62,000 nt of DNA from Mesostigma viride. Its lineage: Eukaryota; Streptophyta; Mesostigmatophyceae; Mesostigmatales; Mesostigmataceae. The DNA lies in assembly GCA_009746045.1 (NCBI GenBank), contig RPFO01000796.1, forward strand, positions 1-62,000, written 5' to 3'. The position numbers and the translations under genes were made by a program. The stretch's first letter is position 1, and each line of letters begins with the position of its first letter. The notes under the pieces are model-generated. The model was not told the DNA's origin and did not search any database. It saw only the letters and a list, made by a program, of their open reading frames with translations. Shown here one piece after another: positions 1 through 21,351 of this stretch.

Positions 1-512
1 CCCTCCCTCCCTCCCTCCCTCACTCCACTCCCCCCTCCCTCCCTCCCTCCTCCCTCCCTCTCCCTCCCTCCCTCCTCCCTCCCTCCCTCCCTCCCTCCCT
101 CCCTCCCTCCCTCCCTCCCTCCCTCCCCCTCCCTCCCTCCCTCCCTCCCTCCCTCCCTCCCTCCCTCCCTCCCTCCCTCCCTCCCTCCCTCCCTCCCTCC
201 CTCCCCTCCCTCCCTCCCCCCCCTCCCTCCCTCCCTCCCTCCCTCCCTCCCTCCCTCCCCTCCCTCCCTCCCTCCCTCCCTCCCTCCCTCCCTCCCTCCC
301 TCCTCCCTCCCTCCCTCCCTCCCTCCCTCCCTCCCTCCCTCCCTCCCTCCCTCCCTCCCTCCCTCCCTCCCTCCCTCCCTCCCTCCCTCCCTCCCTCCCT
401 CCCTCCCTCCCTCCCTCCCTCCCTCCCTCCCTCCCTCCCTCCCTCCCTCCCTCCCTCCCTCCCTCCCTCCCTCCCTCCCTCCCTCCCTCCCTCCCTCCCT
501 CCCTCCCTCCCT
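1..512. repeat. (CCCT)n microsatellite array
   Basis: About 128 units of CCCT on the + strand, with a few indels and C-run variants confined to the first 300 bases; the rest is almost perfect. The array starts at or before the window edge and abuts a CGTT array directly. The strand is entirely C/T apart from one A near position 22. No gene is visible. Confidence 0.98.
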
Positions 513-1592
513 GCGTTCGTTCGTTCGTTCGTTCGTTCGTTCGTTCGTTCGTTCGTTCGTTCGTTCGTTCGTTCGTTCGTTCGTTCGTTCGTTCGTTCGT
601 TCGTTCGTTCGTTCGTTCGTTCGTTCGTTCGTTCGTTCGTTCGTTCGTTCGTTCGTTCGTTCGTTCGTTCGTTCGTTCGTTCGTTCGTTCGTTCGTTCGT
701 TCGTTCGTTCGTTCGTTCGTTCGTTCGTTCGTTCGTTCGTTCGTTCGTTCGTTCGTTCGTTCGTTCGTTCGTTCGTTCGTTCGTTCGTTCGTTCGTTCGT
801 TCGTTCGTCGTTCGTTCGTTCGTTCGTTCGTTCGTTCGTTCGTTCGTTCGTTCGTTCGTTCGTTCGTTCGTTCGTTCGTTCGTTCGTTCGTTCGTTCGTT
901 CGTTCGTTCGTTCGTTCGTTCGTTCGTTCGTTCGTTCGTTCGTTCGTTCGTTCGTTCGTTCGTTCGTTCGTTCGTTCGTTCGTTCGTTCGTTCGTTCGTT
1001 CGTTCGTTCGTTCGTTCGTTCGTTCGTTCGTTCGTTCGTTCGTTCGTTCGTTCGTTCGTTCGTTCGTTCGTTCGTTCGTTCGTTCGTTCGTTCGTTCGTT
1101 CGTTCGTTCGTTCGTTCGTTCGTTCGTTCGTTCGTTCGTTCGTTCGTTCGTTCGTTCGTTCGTTCGTTCGTTCGTTCGTTCGTTCGTTCGTTCGTTCGTT
1201 CGTTCGTTCGTTCGTTCGTTCGTTCGTTCGTTCGTTCGTTCGTTCGTTCGTTCGTTCGTTCGTTCGTTCGTTCGTTCGTTCGTTCGTTCGTTCGTTCGTT
1301 CGTTCGTTCGTTCGTTCGTTCGTTCGTTCGTTCGTTCGTTCGTTCGTTCGTTCGTTCGTTCGTTCGTTCGTTCGTTCGTTCGTTCGTTCGTTCGTTCGTT
1401 CGTTCGTTCGTTCGTTCGTTCGTTCGTTCGTTCGTTCGTTCGTTCGTTCGTTCGTTCGTTCGTTCGTTCGTTCGTTCGTTCGTTCGTTCGTTCGTTCGTT
1501 CGTTCGTTCGTTCGTTTGTTCGTTCGTTCGTTCGTTCGTTCGTTCGTTCGTTCGTTCGTTCGTTCGTTCGTTCGTTCGTTCGTTCGTTCGTT
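513..1592. repeat. (CGTT)n microsatellite array, about 1.08 kb
   Basis: About 270 units of CGTT. I see one single-base deletion near 808 and one substitution near 1516, where CGTT reads TGTT, a C-to-T change at a CpG. Every unit contains a CpG. No open frame with gene-like composition occurs in it. Confidence 0.98.
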
Positions 1593-1654
1593 ACCTACTC
1601 AAAAGTTGGTACCCCGTGACTTCTCCCCACAGAGGCGCGTGAGTGAATGAATGA

Positions 1655-1930
1655 AAGGAAGGAAGGAAGGAAGGAAGGAAGGAAGGAAGGAAGGAAGGAA
1701 GGAAGGAAGGAAGGAAGGAAGGGAGGGAGGAGGGAGGGAGGGAGGGAGGAGGGAGGGAGGGAGGAGGGAGGGAGGGAGGGAGGAGGGAGGGAGGGAGGGA
1801 GGGAGGGAGGGGGAGGGAGGGAGGGAGGGAGGGAGGGAGGGAGGGAGGGAGGGAGGGAGGGAGGGAGGGAGGGAGGGAGGGAGGGAGGGAGGGAGGAAGG
1901 AAGGAAGGAAGGAAGGAAGGAAGGAAGGAA
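1655..1930. repeat. Purine-only GGAA/GGGA array
   Basis: The + strand consists of GGAA units, then GGGA units with occasional GGA, then GGAA again. The polarity is opposite to the C/T array at the start of the window. It creates long open frames on both strands that encode only GREGGREG-like or PSLPPSLP-like peptides, and these are not genes. Confidence 0.97.
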
Positions 1931-2050
1931 TATGTAGGGAAGAGCTACTATATACAGGTCAATCACATGGTTTTCACCTTGAGACCTGTGGTGCCAGTCA
2001 TGCATGGAGAGCTCTGACCGACAATCAAATGAGGCTAAAACGTCAGTATG

Positions 2051-2165
2051 TATCAAGGAGACAACCAGCGCAGGCTAGAAATGTCAGTATGTATGCCTAA
2101 ACCGCAGTCAAGTTTGATCGCGACATACAAATATCAAGTAAGACAACTATTCCTGGACGTTGCGC
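2051..2165. repeat. Dispersed repeat ends (families A and B)
   Basis: Positions 2051-2084 carry the family A end (core GAGACAACCAGCGCAGG) found at seven or more other places here. Positions 2138-2165 carry a second end type, B (core AGACAACTATTCCTGGACG). It recurs near 45688 and, reverse-complemented, near 13500 and 46730. The remaining bases from 1931 to 3221 show no gene and probably hold the promoter and 5' UTR of the methyltransferase gene that starts at 3222. Confidence 0.6.
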
Positions 2166-3221
2166 ATGGCGATCTGGACAACGTCATTGTGGAAGGACTC
2201 ATCATAGCTCTAGATCAGCCGGGTAGTAGTTCATCTGAGAAGATAGACGCTCGAAGACTGCGGGAGCCACGTGGCAGCTATCTGTAGGAAGACCAGTGCA
2301 TTGATTGAGGGATCGAGCGGAAAGTTGCCTTGGGGCGAGTGCGCCATGGTACTCTGACTGAGCGGTGCATGCAGGTTTACAATGAGTAATGAGCCGGCGC
2401 CGGTCCGAACCGGCTGGCCGGCCGGCTTGGGCACCGCACGTGAGTCTTAGACGGTCCGGCCGGGCGTCGTACGTAAACTTCACTGATGACCAAGACATCC
2501 TCATCAGTGGGCCGACCAGCAAGCGTGCTCCGCTTAGTTGGCAGGCATGATCATGTAGAGCTCTTCATTGACCAAGACTTTCACCATCATGCAAAATGGG
2601 TTCAGTTAGTGAGTGAGTCCGCATCATGATTTGGCCGGGCAGTTTCATTTACTAATATCCGCAAAAATTTCCGTGCAGTTCTAAGCGCGAAGCGGGAAAT
2701 CCGGACGGCCACAGGAGAATCCATATGGTCACATATGGTTGTCCAAAACTCCAAATGGGCCGAGCATGGCTGCCACAGCAAGCCAACGGTCGGCCGAAGC
2801 ACCCGTGCCGGTCCGCGGGTGGCCCGTCGACCGCCGGAGCAGCGCGACGGGACCGGGGGCCATCGGGCCTGGGCGAGTAGACTTCTTGTGCAAATCCGGC
2901 CACCGGCTGCCGATTGCCCAGATATTCTAACCTGGTCTGCCGCCTGTCACACTGCTAACCTGCGTGGCGGTTCGATAAAAAAATTGGCTAGGTTCGACTA
3001 ACGGCGGCTTTGAGTCCAGACATGGCGGTTAGGACAAGAATAATTTAATAACATCACGGTAGACGTGCCAAGGTCAAATTGAATAAGCGCTCGAGTGCAT
3101 TGGCAGTGAGGCGCATACAATACATCGCGTTTCTCGTGGATGTGATATAATCGCTGCGACGGCGAGATTGTTAATTGTCAAATTACGCGCAGAAAGCTAC
3201 TAAAGAGGTACCACTTCGTAA

Positions 3222-12795
<9,574 letters not shown>

Positions 12796-13155
12796 AATAA
12801 CAACTATGAACTTGCCAGTTAAATTCTTATCGACAAGCTGGTTTTGTGTTTACATGAAACGAGGTAGAGCTCCCACTCACTGTATGAATGTCTTTTTGGT
12901 GGCACAGTCTTACGTATACATGTGCATGCGCCTCTGGATGTAGTCCGGCAAAATACATGTCAGGCATGAGTAACATCAATGGGGGGTGCAGCTGGTGTGT
13001 GCACAAAAACCTTCATGAAAGAAATTCTGTAGGTAAGGACGTGGAGGGTGCCATGCATGGTCAATGTACTTACTACCCATCAGGGCAGACCGGTATGCAA
13101 TTGTATACGTGTGCGCACGTAGCAAGCTAAAACCATCAAGTGCTAAGTATGGCAT
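12796..13155. other. Presumed 3' UTR and intergenic sequence
   Basis: This lies between the methyltransferase stop codon and the first dispersed repeat. I see no open frame with coding character and no RNA gene. It should contain the polyadenylation site of the upstream gene. Confidence 0.4.
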
Positions 13156-13205
13156 CTGGGCATGCCTTTGCGCATGACACGCAAGTACTTACTTACTTAC
13201 TTACT
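13156..13205. repeat. Dispersed repeat end, family C
   Basis: The reverse complement of the end seen at 21251 and 24270. It carries GGCATGCC, then a TGCGCATGACACGCAAG segment, then a short run of CTTA units. It is about 170 bp upstream of a family A element. Confidence 0.6.
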
Positions 13206-13376
13206 CATGGCATCTGGGGACCAAACCGAACACATGGGCTGCTCCGCACCTGCCAAACTGAGCACATATCAATGGCATACATGTTTGTCGCAACGGTTAG
13301 ATCGTTTCATGTCTATACCATGAGTCCTGGGCAATCATCTTGCCATGCACTTGTGCAACACGTATCTTGGATCGAT

Positions 13377-13791
13377 GAGACAACCAGCGCAGGTCAGAAA
13401 TCCATACAGTCATTCCTGCGTTAAGTTTCGACTCTTCAGGTTACGTTCCCAAGATTTTGGCGGGGTAAACCTCAGCGCCCACCTTTTCGTTGGATCGCCA
13501 TGCGTCCAGGCATAGTTGTCTCACTTCATATCTGGCCGGAAAAATGGACTTCGGGCGACTGCGATGCTGCAGCTGGATCGGGCTTGACGAGAGCTGTCGA
13601 TTGCCGTATCTAGAAGTCCGTCAGAGGCGGGGGTGGGCTGCTAGCCCAGTACGTTACCTAGCCGTGAAGTCACGACGTCCAGATTTTGGCGGCGATCGTA
13701 ACTTAAACACGGAAATGACTGTATATGGAGAAGCAGGCTCGAGCTACCATGGTCCGGATTCTCCCGATTTCTGGCCTGCGCTGGTTGTCTC
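13377..13791. mobile_element. MITE-like element, family A, 415 bp
   Basis: The ends are inverted copies of each other. The left end reads GAGACAACCAGCGCAGG from 13377 and the right end is its reverse complement, finishing at 13791; identity continues inward to about 26 bp with one mismatch. An internal copy of the family B end lies at 13498-13526. There is no protein-coding capacity. A second two-ended copy is at 23501-23922. No clear target-site duplication is visible. The type of transposase that moves it is unknown. Confidence 0.65.
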
Positions 13792-14171
13792 TTTGGTATA
13801 TGGAGAATCCCGACTATGGTAGCGGCTCTCGTCGGAGAGCCTAGCTGGGCACCATTATCTAGTCATTCAGTCACGCGTTTGTCGAGTCGTTCAGGTATGT
13901 GATTGAAGACTGATGCACTCGTGGATTGTGGAAGGCCCTAGCCAGCAAACTGAATGTCTCCATGCATTTTATGCTGAGCATTTTACCAATGCCCATGGCT
14001 AGCAATGTTTAGCTCGTAGTAGAAGCTCGTAAATCATGTGTCAAGCGACCTTGGAATGCCCGACCGCACGGGCAACGTGCCCGAGGCCTGGCCCCGCGTG
14101 TCCGGCCCGACCCAGCCGGCTGGCCGGCTGCGTCAAAGGAATCACATCGTTGCTTCGATCGTTGTTAATCT

Positions 14172-14480
14172 GGCGGAGCCAATTTTCGGAAGAACCGTTA
14201 GGTTCGCCAGAATTGGCGAAGCTTATAAGGCCGTACACGTGAGAAAACATAGGAATAGGCCGGGGATGAAAATCCGTCAATCCGTGGCTTCCGTGGTCTA
14301 CTGTAGCAAGGCTCCGTTTTAGCCGCTGACATCTTGATACCCTAGGCTTAGCAGGGATTAACTATTGATTCTATTTGGAAAAACGTACACCAATTTATCT
14401 GGAAAAAATCCGTCAATCCATCCACAGAACTTGTCCCTAATTTGCCGTAAGTGTGGGTTCTTCCGAAAATTGGCTCCGCC
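14172..14480. mobile_element. Possible MITE with 24-bp perfect terminal inverted repeats
   Basis: Bases 14172-14195, beginning GGCGGAGCCAATTTTCGG, are repeated exactly as the reverse complement at 14457-14480, with 261 bp between them. The interior is AT-rich, contains two partial copies of AAATCCGTCAATCC, and has no open frame. No target-site duplication is visible, so the mobile nature is inferred from structure only. Positions 13792-14171 and 14481-15497 hold no recognisable gene. Confidence 0.5.
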
Positions 14481-15497
14481 GTAGAGTTTCAACGGGCAAG
14501 TTGCCAACACGCACGTTACTTGATTGTAGTTAATTGTTGGTTCAGGCGCAGGATTCCATCGTGGCCGAGGGCCGGATAGTAAATATGATTTAGTACATCC
14601 GATGACGGATACTAGGGTACTGTTATTTAGTTAGTTAGTTGTATCCCACGCGTTTTATTACCATCGGAGCTCTTCCATGCTCTCTTGGGACGCAACAGGG
14701 TGTTTACTTGCATTCCTCACGGTGACCTTACGCGCGTCACTTGGCTCCCCTGGTCACACAATGCTCCCGGCTTTCTAAACCTTTCACCTATCACACTACC
14801 CTCAGAGGGTAACCAGATGGTCGATACGTGGTACCTCTTCACCTAATGATATTCCTATTGGTTAATAAAAATACCCATTTACCCGGAAAAAAAAGTTGTA
14901 TCCCACGCCGCACATGGGCAGCAGGGTACTGTGACGTGTACGGTTGCATCATCAGAGACACCCGCTCCAGTAACAGGAATCACGCACAACCATAGTACGG
15001 CGAGGACATTGCGATGCCGCGTGGTGTTTCCTGATGCCTCATTTACTATCGACGTACAGAGATGTACGAAATGAGACTACGGTCTGAGACTTCCAACTTC
15101 TTCCAACTGTCCGCAATCACTGCCGGGCGGATGACGGATTGAGAAAATCTGGTTATGGATATAACCACGTTCCCGCACATGCTGTATCCAAGTCACAACA
15201 TCGTCATTCGACATATCGTGCGCTGACGCTATTGGAAGGCTATATCATACAGTATCATATCGGCATAGGGCCGATTACGCAGCCTTCTTGCAAGAAGTCG
15301 AGAATTGCAGTTGGCAGGGCACGGTATATAATTCCTTGCGCGCTGTCAACTGCTAATCGCACCGTGGGCACTATACCTTGTGGCCACACGAGGTCTGCCC
15401 GGCTTGGCGAAAGTCTGCCTGCAGGTGCCATCTATCGTCATCGGCGAATATCAGTTTCCTCGTCCCCGACCTTAGGAATTTCTACCTGTACTCTGCT

Positions 15498-18400
15498 ATG
15501 GCGTCCTGCATTTCCTCTTCTTCGTCACTTCTAGTCCGTGCCAAGGAATTTTCCTTGGCGAAGCAACGGAAGCAGCCGGGACGTGCCCCAAAAACTGTTG
15601 CCTACAAATCGAAAGCGGCTTGCTGCAGCAACGCCGCGAATGAGGAGCCCTCCAGCAGAGCTGTTGCTCGGCGTACTCTGCTCCTATCAACTGCTCTGGC
15701 ACTTGTAGCTCCATCGGCTCACGCTGTCCAGGGATTCACTGCAGGGAGAATTCCGGGAGTCGTTGACATTGGAGACGGTGCGTATGCAAGGAGTGCAGGA
15801 TGACGTTCTTAGTAAATTTCAGACATTATGTTCCAGAATAAGGGATCGCTTTCTCTTGGCCGATGATAACGGCCTTAGTCAGGCGGCTAATTTATCCAAC
15901 TGGCTGCCAACCTCTATGTATCTGTAAGAATTCACAGGCCCGATGCATTCTCTGGGCAAGAATTACGGTGGCATCGTTTTGACTGCCAGAGGGTGTGGAT
16001 TTGCACAAGCATTTTCGCCGTGACTGATTGACTCTGCAGTCGGGGATGTGGTTTTCACCAGGCAGGACATTGCAAGCCTATCATACTTGGGTTCCCAGCG
16101 AGCAGTGGTTACGAGTGTCTGCCACCATTTCCCACTTCAAGGTGTACTTGTAATGTTCCACCGGTTGTAGGCACTGTTAGCCCACACTGCATCCACTCCG
16201 CACACTGTTTTTTTATACCTGTGATTACACCAGAGAATTTGGAAGGGAAGGGGTCGCACCTGTACACGTGTCCACATCGCCCGCGTGCATGCCAGTTGAG
16301 GGGGGTCCTCATTCCCTGAGTCACCACGCATGGCACCATGACCATCATGTGATACTGCTTGCCCACTCCATACTGCTGCAATAGCTGCTGGTATCATAAT
16401 CACCCTGCACTGCTGTATTATTTATTTTGCACTGCTCGTAGTAGAATTATTTTGGACTTCTTATATCGTTGATATGCACTGCGGGTCCATTCCATGTGAT
16501 GCTGCTGCTCCCGCCTTTGCCCCTGCCCCTGACTCTGCCCCTAGCCCTATCCGGCGCACTAGTGCCCCTAGCCCTTCTCGCCCTCGCCTTGGTCTCCCGC
16601 TGTTGCCCCTGCCCCTGCTCCCTAGGCTCGCCATGGCTTTTGTCGATGGCTTTTGCCGCGGTCTTGGCCCTGGCCATGGGTTTTGCCCTGGGCTCGGTAA
16701 TGCTTCTGGGCCTCACTTTTGGTTGGCACGCTCTTGCCCTCGACCTTTCTCGTGCTAGTGACCTGGCTGCTGGTTGGCGCGCTCTTGCCTTGGTTCGTGT
16801 TGCCTGCTTGGCGCATGGCTAATCTGAAACTTTGTTTTTTACAGGGTACATCAAGTACACCCGGCCCGAGGGCAAGTCGGGTGGCCACGGCGTGGGCTGG
16901 TCCGAGTTGGACCCTTACTCGTTCGTCGTCCCTGAGGGATGGGAGGAGGTGAGCAGCCATGGCGCACCCACTGGGCACACGCCCATGACCCACACGTCAG
17001 TAGAACCGGTATACAGAAGCTACGGTGCCTATGGGCCTCATGCACAAGTGTGCAGGCAGGGGGGCACCCATGGCGGAAATACCCGGGGGGCACTGCAACG
17101 GGCTTCGCTGGCTTTGGCCAAACGGGCCATGATGTAAACCACCGAGCCCCGGTTGTTCCGATTCCGTAACACATCAACTCATCATAAAAGTAATGCGTAA
17201 TGAAATACATGCAGCATGAAGGATAACTAGTCGAGTCACGGGCTCCGATTCCCCTGCCGCCGGCTGCCTTGATGTGTCCCCTGCCGTGTTTTGTCTGGTT
17301 ATGGGCTGGGGCAACTTGGCAGATGCTGGGCCACTTGTTAGAGCCCATGTACACAAGACCTTCTTTGTATGCACAACTTTTTGTGTGGGGGGGGGAATGG
17401 GTGGGCAAACATGCGTGTGGGCAAGCACGCGGGGAGAGCAAGAAGGCGGTTGAGTGCGTGTTGCTGACGCAAACTGCTTAATGGGTTCAGCATGGATGAA
17501 TTCACTAAAGCGCGTGACTGCATCACATGGGCACAGGTATCTCTGATATGCGTGCCTGTCTGCAAATCTGGATCGCCCACTTCAGTTCTTTTGCACTATA
17601 TGCACATTCTCATGGTCCTGTGTCTGCCCTCTTTTGTGTGCGCGTTGGACCTTGTCGTCCCTCTCGCGTGCGCCAGAAACCTGTGTCGATAGCGGACCTG
17701 GGGGGCACCGAGATCGACCTGCGCTTCACCAGCAAAGGCCAGGGCAACATCCAAGTTGTGCTGGCACCTGTGCTGCGCTTCGCCTCAAGTGCGTTCAGTG
17801 TTTAGTCCCCTGCTGGCCATTAATGTCGTCCGACTGTTCCGTCATCCTTCTCTTGCATCCTTCTCTCGTTGCGAGTTTGTTATCATAGAGCTTGGTGTGT
17901 GTGTCGTCATTGTATGCGAATATACTTTACTAGTAGTGTGTGCATAGGCATACTTGATGTATGGCATCATTGCGTACTATTTAATTTTTCTAATTTCTAT
18001 ACAATGTATGAGAGCGTTTGTAAATTGTAGGAGCGCCTGCAGCGTTCTTGACTTGGCTCCTGTTTGCGTTGTACCACACTCCAACGGCTCCATCCAACGT
18101 CCTTCCCAACAACCGTGTGAACACCCTGTTCAAAGCCCTTTCCAAAGCCCTTTCCAAAGCCCTGTTCAAAGCCCTGTCCAAAGCCCTTTCCAAAGCCCTG
18201 TTCAAAGCCCTTTCCAAAGCCCTTTCCAAAGCCCTGTTCAAAGCCCTTTCCAAAGCCCTGTTCAAAGCCCTGTTCAAAGCCCTTTCCAAAGCCCTGTTCA
18301 AAGCCCTGTTCAAAGCCCTTTCCAAAGCCCTTTCCAAAGCCCTTTCCAAAGCCCTGTTCAAAGCCCTTTCCAAAGCCCTTTCCAAAGCCCTTTCCAAAGC

Positions 18401-20798
18401 CCTTTCCAAAGCCCTTTCCAAAGCCCTGTTCAAAGCCCTGTTCAAAGCCCTTTCCAAAGCCCTGTTCAAAGCCCTTTCCAATGCCCTGTTCAAAGCCCTT
18501 TCCAAAGTCCTGTTCAAAGCCCTTCCCAACGCCCTTGCAAACTTTCTGACGTCTTCTTTCCCACGCCGCTGTCGTCTCATCGCCTGCATTTGACGACACA
18601 TTGGCATGCATGGGGGGCCATCGGGCCTCTCTGCCACGACGTGGGAATCCATGCGGGCCTTGGCGTGGCCAGGCGCGGACAAGAAGCTCGAGGAGTACCC
18701 ACCCGAGCAGCTCATCTCCGCCTTCACGCCCGAGTTGGTGGGGGCGCCCCTGGAGGAGGGCATGGTGCGTGTCGTCATGAGGTAGCCGGATACTGGGCAG
18801 GCGATGTCTGTGTTGATTACATAGTACGAATACAGTAGTGTGTGCCTGATTATTTTTGCGTGCCCATTCACACCCAGTTGTGGGCTTGCCAGCAAGGGAA
18901 GGGTTTGCCTGTGGGTCTGCAATGTGTTCCCATTGATGACATAGCCATGGCATCGATGCACCGGAGTGCGCCAGTTGGTCATATAGCCATGGCATCGATG
19001 TACCCTAATTTCTATGCGTTAGCTCTTGCTTTGTCATCGTATCTCCTTACAAGTTGTCCACTAACCACTGGAGAAGTGCATCCCTGTGCTCGTGATGGGA
19101 CATTGGCAGTGCCACACTACCTTAACACGAGTTAATAGATCCTATCTAGCTTTTGCTTGTGACATGGACTGGTCATCCCATCACCCTAGTCATCTGCAGG
19201 GTTATATGCTCCTGTCTGTCTCGTTGAACAACATAGTCTTGCTCAGAATTGTGGCGGGTGCCCCCATAGGTTCGCGATTTGAAATTTGGCGTGCTGCTAC
19301 GAGAAATTGAGCTGCAAGGTTAGCACCCACCAGTAGGGTTCAGGACGTATTTCTGTTTTTTGTTGTGTGACAAGCGACCCACAATCGCACGCCCATCAGG
19401 AGCATGAGCATGATGGCACTCGCATCATCGCCTGTCCCTGAAAACGGTTCAAATGCCGTTCTCGGTCTCGGGACTTTTGCGTAGCTTCTGCCGTAGAATG
19501 GACCATGCAACTGGCGTCTGTATGTGCCTCAACTTGGTTATAGACGTGTGCAGCTATCAGTCTCACCGCATCCCCACGGCCCTAGGCCTTACCCTACCTC
19601 CCGCCTTACCATATGCCTCCCCCACCACACGCTTGTGCCGACCCGCCTGCACATTTTGTGACAGGTCAAGAGCACAGAGACGTTCAAGCGTGGCGGACGC
19701 TCGTATTATCTGTGGCAGCTCGACATCAACCAGAAGGCCCCCCACAACTACGTGGTGGCGACCATCGCGTCCGCCCGGCTGTATCTGTTGCATATCTACG
19801 CAAACGGTAGGGCAGAGGTCCACTTTGAAATGATCACTATGAAACGGCAATGGTTTGCTTAGAAACACGTGCCCATTACGATGGCTCACTGCTTGAATGC
19901 TAGATTTACTTATCTGAGCTAGAGTGTCTCCTATTTGCATAATCTGTTGGTGGAGGCGGAAACAATTTTGGAAGGAAACGTCCGCTGCCAGCTACCCTGT
20001 CCGTAGCAGCATCTCAAAATGCGGTGGGAGTTTCCTGTTTCTGGTTGCGGAGTGAGGCCGCTGTCCTTGTCTTTTTTTGCATGCCCCAAAGTCTGTCCTT
20101 CTTCCTTCCTTCTTCCTTATGATTGTGTTGTTCCTGGTCGTACTATCTTCCTTATGATTGTGTTGTTCCTGGTCGTACTATCTTCCTTATGATTGTGTTG
20201 TTCCTGGTCGTACTATCTTCCTTATGATTGTGTTGTTCCTGGTCGTACTATCTTCCTTATGAATGTGTTGTTCCTGGTCGTACTATCTTCCTTATGATTG
20301 TGTTGTTCCTGGTCGTACTATCTTCCTTATGATTGTGTTGTTCCTGGTCGTACTATCTTCCTTATGATTGTGTTGTTCCTGGTCGTACTATCTTCCTTAT
20401 GATTGTGTTGTTCCTGGTCGTACTATCTTCCTTATGATTGTGTTGTTCCTGGTCGTACTATCTTCCTTATGATTGTGTTGTTCCTGGTCGTACTATCTTC
20501 GAAGATGGCACATTCCCACAGGCATCAAGCACAAGCAACATCATGTTAGTGCGCTTATGCCCATTTCAACGAGACAAAGAGTGCCTCGTTTGCATTAATT
20601 CAACTACGTTTCACGTGTGTGAGCCCACGTGTAGGATGTTTTGTTTGCATGTCAGATGCTCAAGTTTGCTTCTGCCATTTGTGCGTGCTTGCGTCTGTCC
20701 ATTCGTGATCCGGCTGTCGCCCTGCTGCAGGAAGAGAGTGGAAGAAGTACCAGCCAGAGCTCCGGAAGATTGCCGATTCTTTCACCATTGTTGCTTAG
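15498..20798 (+). CDS. PsbP-domain protein of the thylakoid lumen (PPD-like)
   Basis: Soluble lumenal member of the PsbP superfamily; several members act as assembly or stability factors of photosystems or NDH, others are uncharacterised. Six exons join to 265 residues: 15498-15777, 16845-16948, 17677-17788, 18673-18764, 19665-19806, 20731-20798. Residues 1-50 form a Ser/Arg-rich stromal transit peptide. Residues 58-59 are a twin arginine, followed by the hydrophobic [16 protein letters not shown] with a likely thylakoid processing site after Ala76. The PsbP fold follows: [44 protein letters not shown] and the closing [11 protein letters not shown]. The sequence most resembles the land-plant PPD6 type, but that subgroup call is from memory of motifs. 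The start at 15498 was chosen because it opens the transit peptide; an in-frame ATG at 15378 adds 40 atypical residues. Intron 3 carries a 12-bp minisatellite, and intron 4 a 42-bp duplication near 18941-19003. The last intron holds eleven 35-bp repeats. Confidence 0.92.
16500..16830. repeat. Low-complexity CCCTTGCC-like tract in PsbP-like intron 1
   Basis: The sequence is dominated by degenerate GCCCCTGCCCCTG and TTGCCCTCG units and is open in several frames without protein character. It lies just upstream of the acceptor of exon 2 at 16845. Confidence 0.5.
18127..18534. repeat. 12-bp minisatellite, 34 units in two variants
   Basis: Exactly 34 units of 12 bp fill 408 bases in intron 3 of the PsbP-like gene. 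Almost every unit is either TTTCCAAAGCCC or TGTTCAAAGCCC, in irregular order; variant bases appear mainly in the last few units. Because 12 is a multiple of three and the unit has no stop, it forms open frames of up to 332 codons on both strands. These are artefacts, since flanking exons of a conserved gene cross it in the spliced message. Confidence 0.95.
20112..20496. repeat. 35-bp tandem repeat, 11 copies
   Basis: Eleven head-to-tail copies of a 35-bp unit beginning CTTCCTTATGATTGTG occupy exactly 385 bp. Only one substitution is visible (GATTG to GAATG near 20262). The array lies in the last intron of the PsbP-like gene, about 230 bp before the final exon. There are no spacers, so it is not a CRISPR array. 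Confidence 0.95.
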
Positions 20799-21244
20799 TT
20801 AAAGAAATTTCACGGCGGTGCAGGCAGCCAGTCATGGGCCTCCTTGCCTCTCTGTGCGTCGCATGAACCTGGTGTTTTTGGGCAACTATGAAAGGTTTGT
20901 AAAGCATGGTAACATTAAGGGGCAAGTGCACTTGGCCCAAGGGGGGCCAAATGAATATAAATAGATGGCAGAATTTACGAGAGGATGGGCAAGAGGCAGG
21001 TGCACCTGTTGTGGGGTGAAGGGCAGCATATTCGGTTGCCTTGGCCAGCACTTTGCAGATCACATTGTACTTAATTGCAGCTGGCCACAGAATGACTGCC
21101 GTGCTGGGTGACTCGCCTCTGAGGAGCAACACAAACTCAAGATCTAAGCGTAGGATGGGGGGCATCAGCGCTTGCATGCAACTGTATAAAACCTACTGCC
21201 CCAAGAAATAAGTCCTGAAATAAGTTTTTAACTTAGCATAGCTT

Positions 21245-21342
21245 TTTTTGAAGTAAGTACTTGCGTGTCATGCGCATGGGCATGCCACGGACTACTATGC
21301 TAATCTCTTCAGAAAAAATTACACGAAAGTTACAAATATCGT
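21245..21342. repeat. Family C dispersed repeat, interrupted by a LINE insertion
   Basis: AAGTAAGTACTTGCG followed by TCATGCGCATGGGCATGCCACGG matches the copy at 24270 over roughly 100 bp. The match stops at about 21351, exactly where the LINE tail begins. Positions 20799-21244 before it hold no recognisable gene. Confidence 0.7.
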
Positions 21343-21351
21343 CTGCATCAT

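Noticed and set aside
1595-2100. Frames encoding GREGGREG or PSLPPSLP peptides
   Set aside because: They are translations of the GGAA/GGGA array.
17954-18995. Frames of 181-332 codons with [16 protein letters not shown] or GKGFEQGF repeats
   Set aside because: They are frames of a 12-bp minisatellite in an intron of the PsbP-like gene, open on both strands.
20112-20496. CRISPR-like regular repeats
   Set aside because: The 35-bp units are directly adjacent with no spacers, in an intron of a eukaryotic gene.
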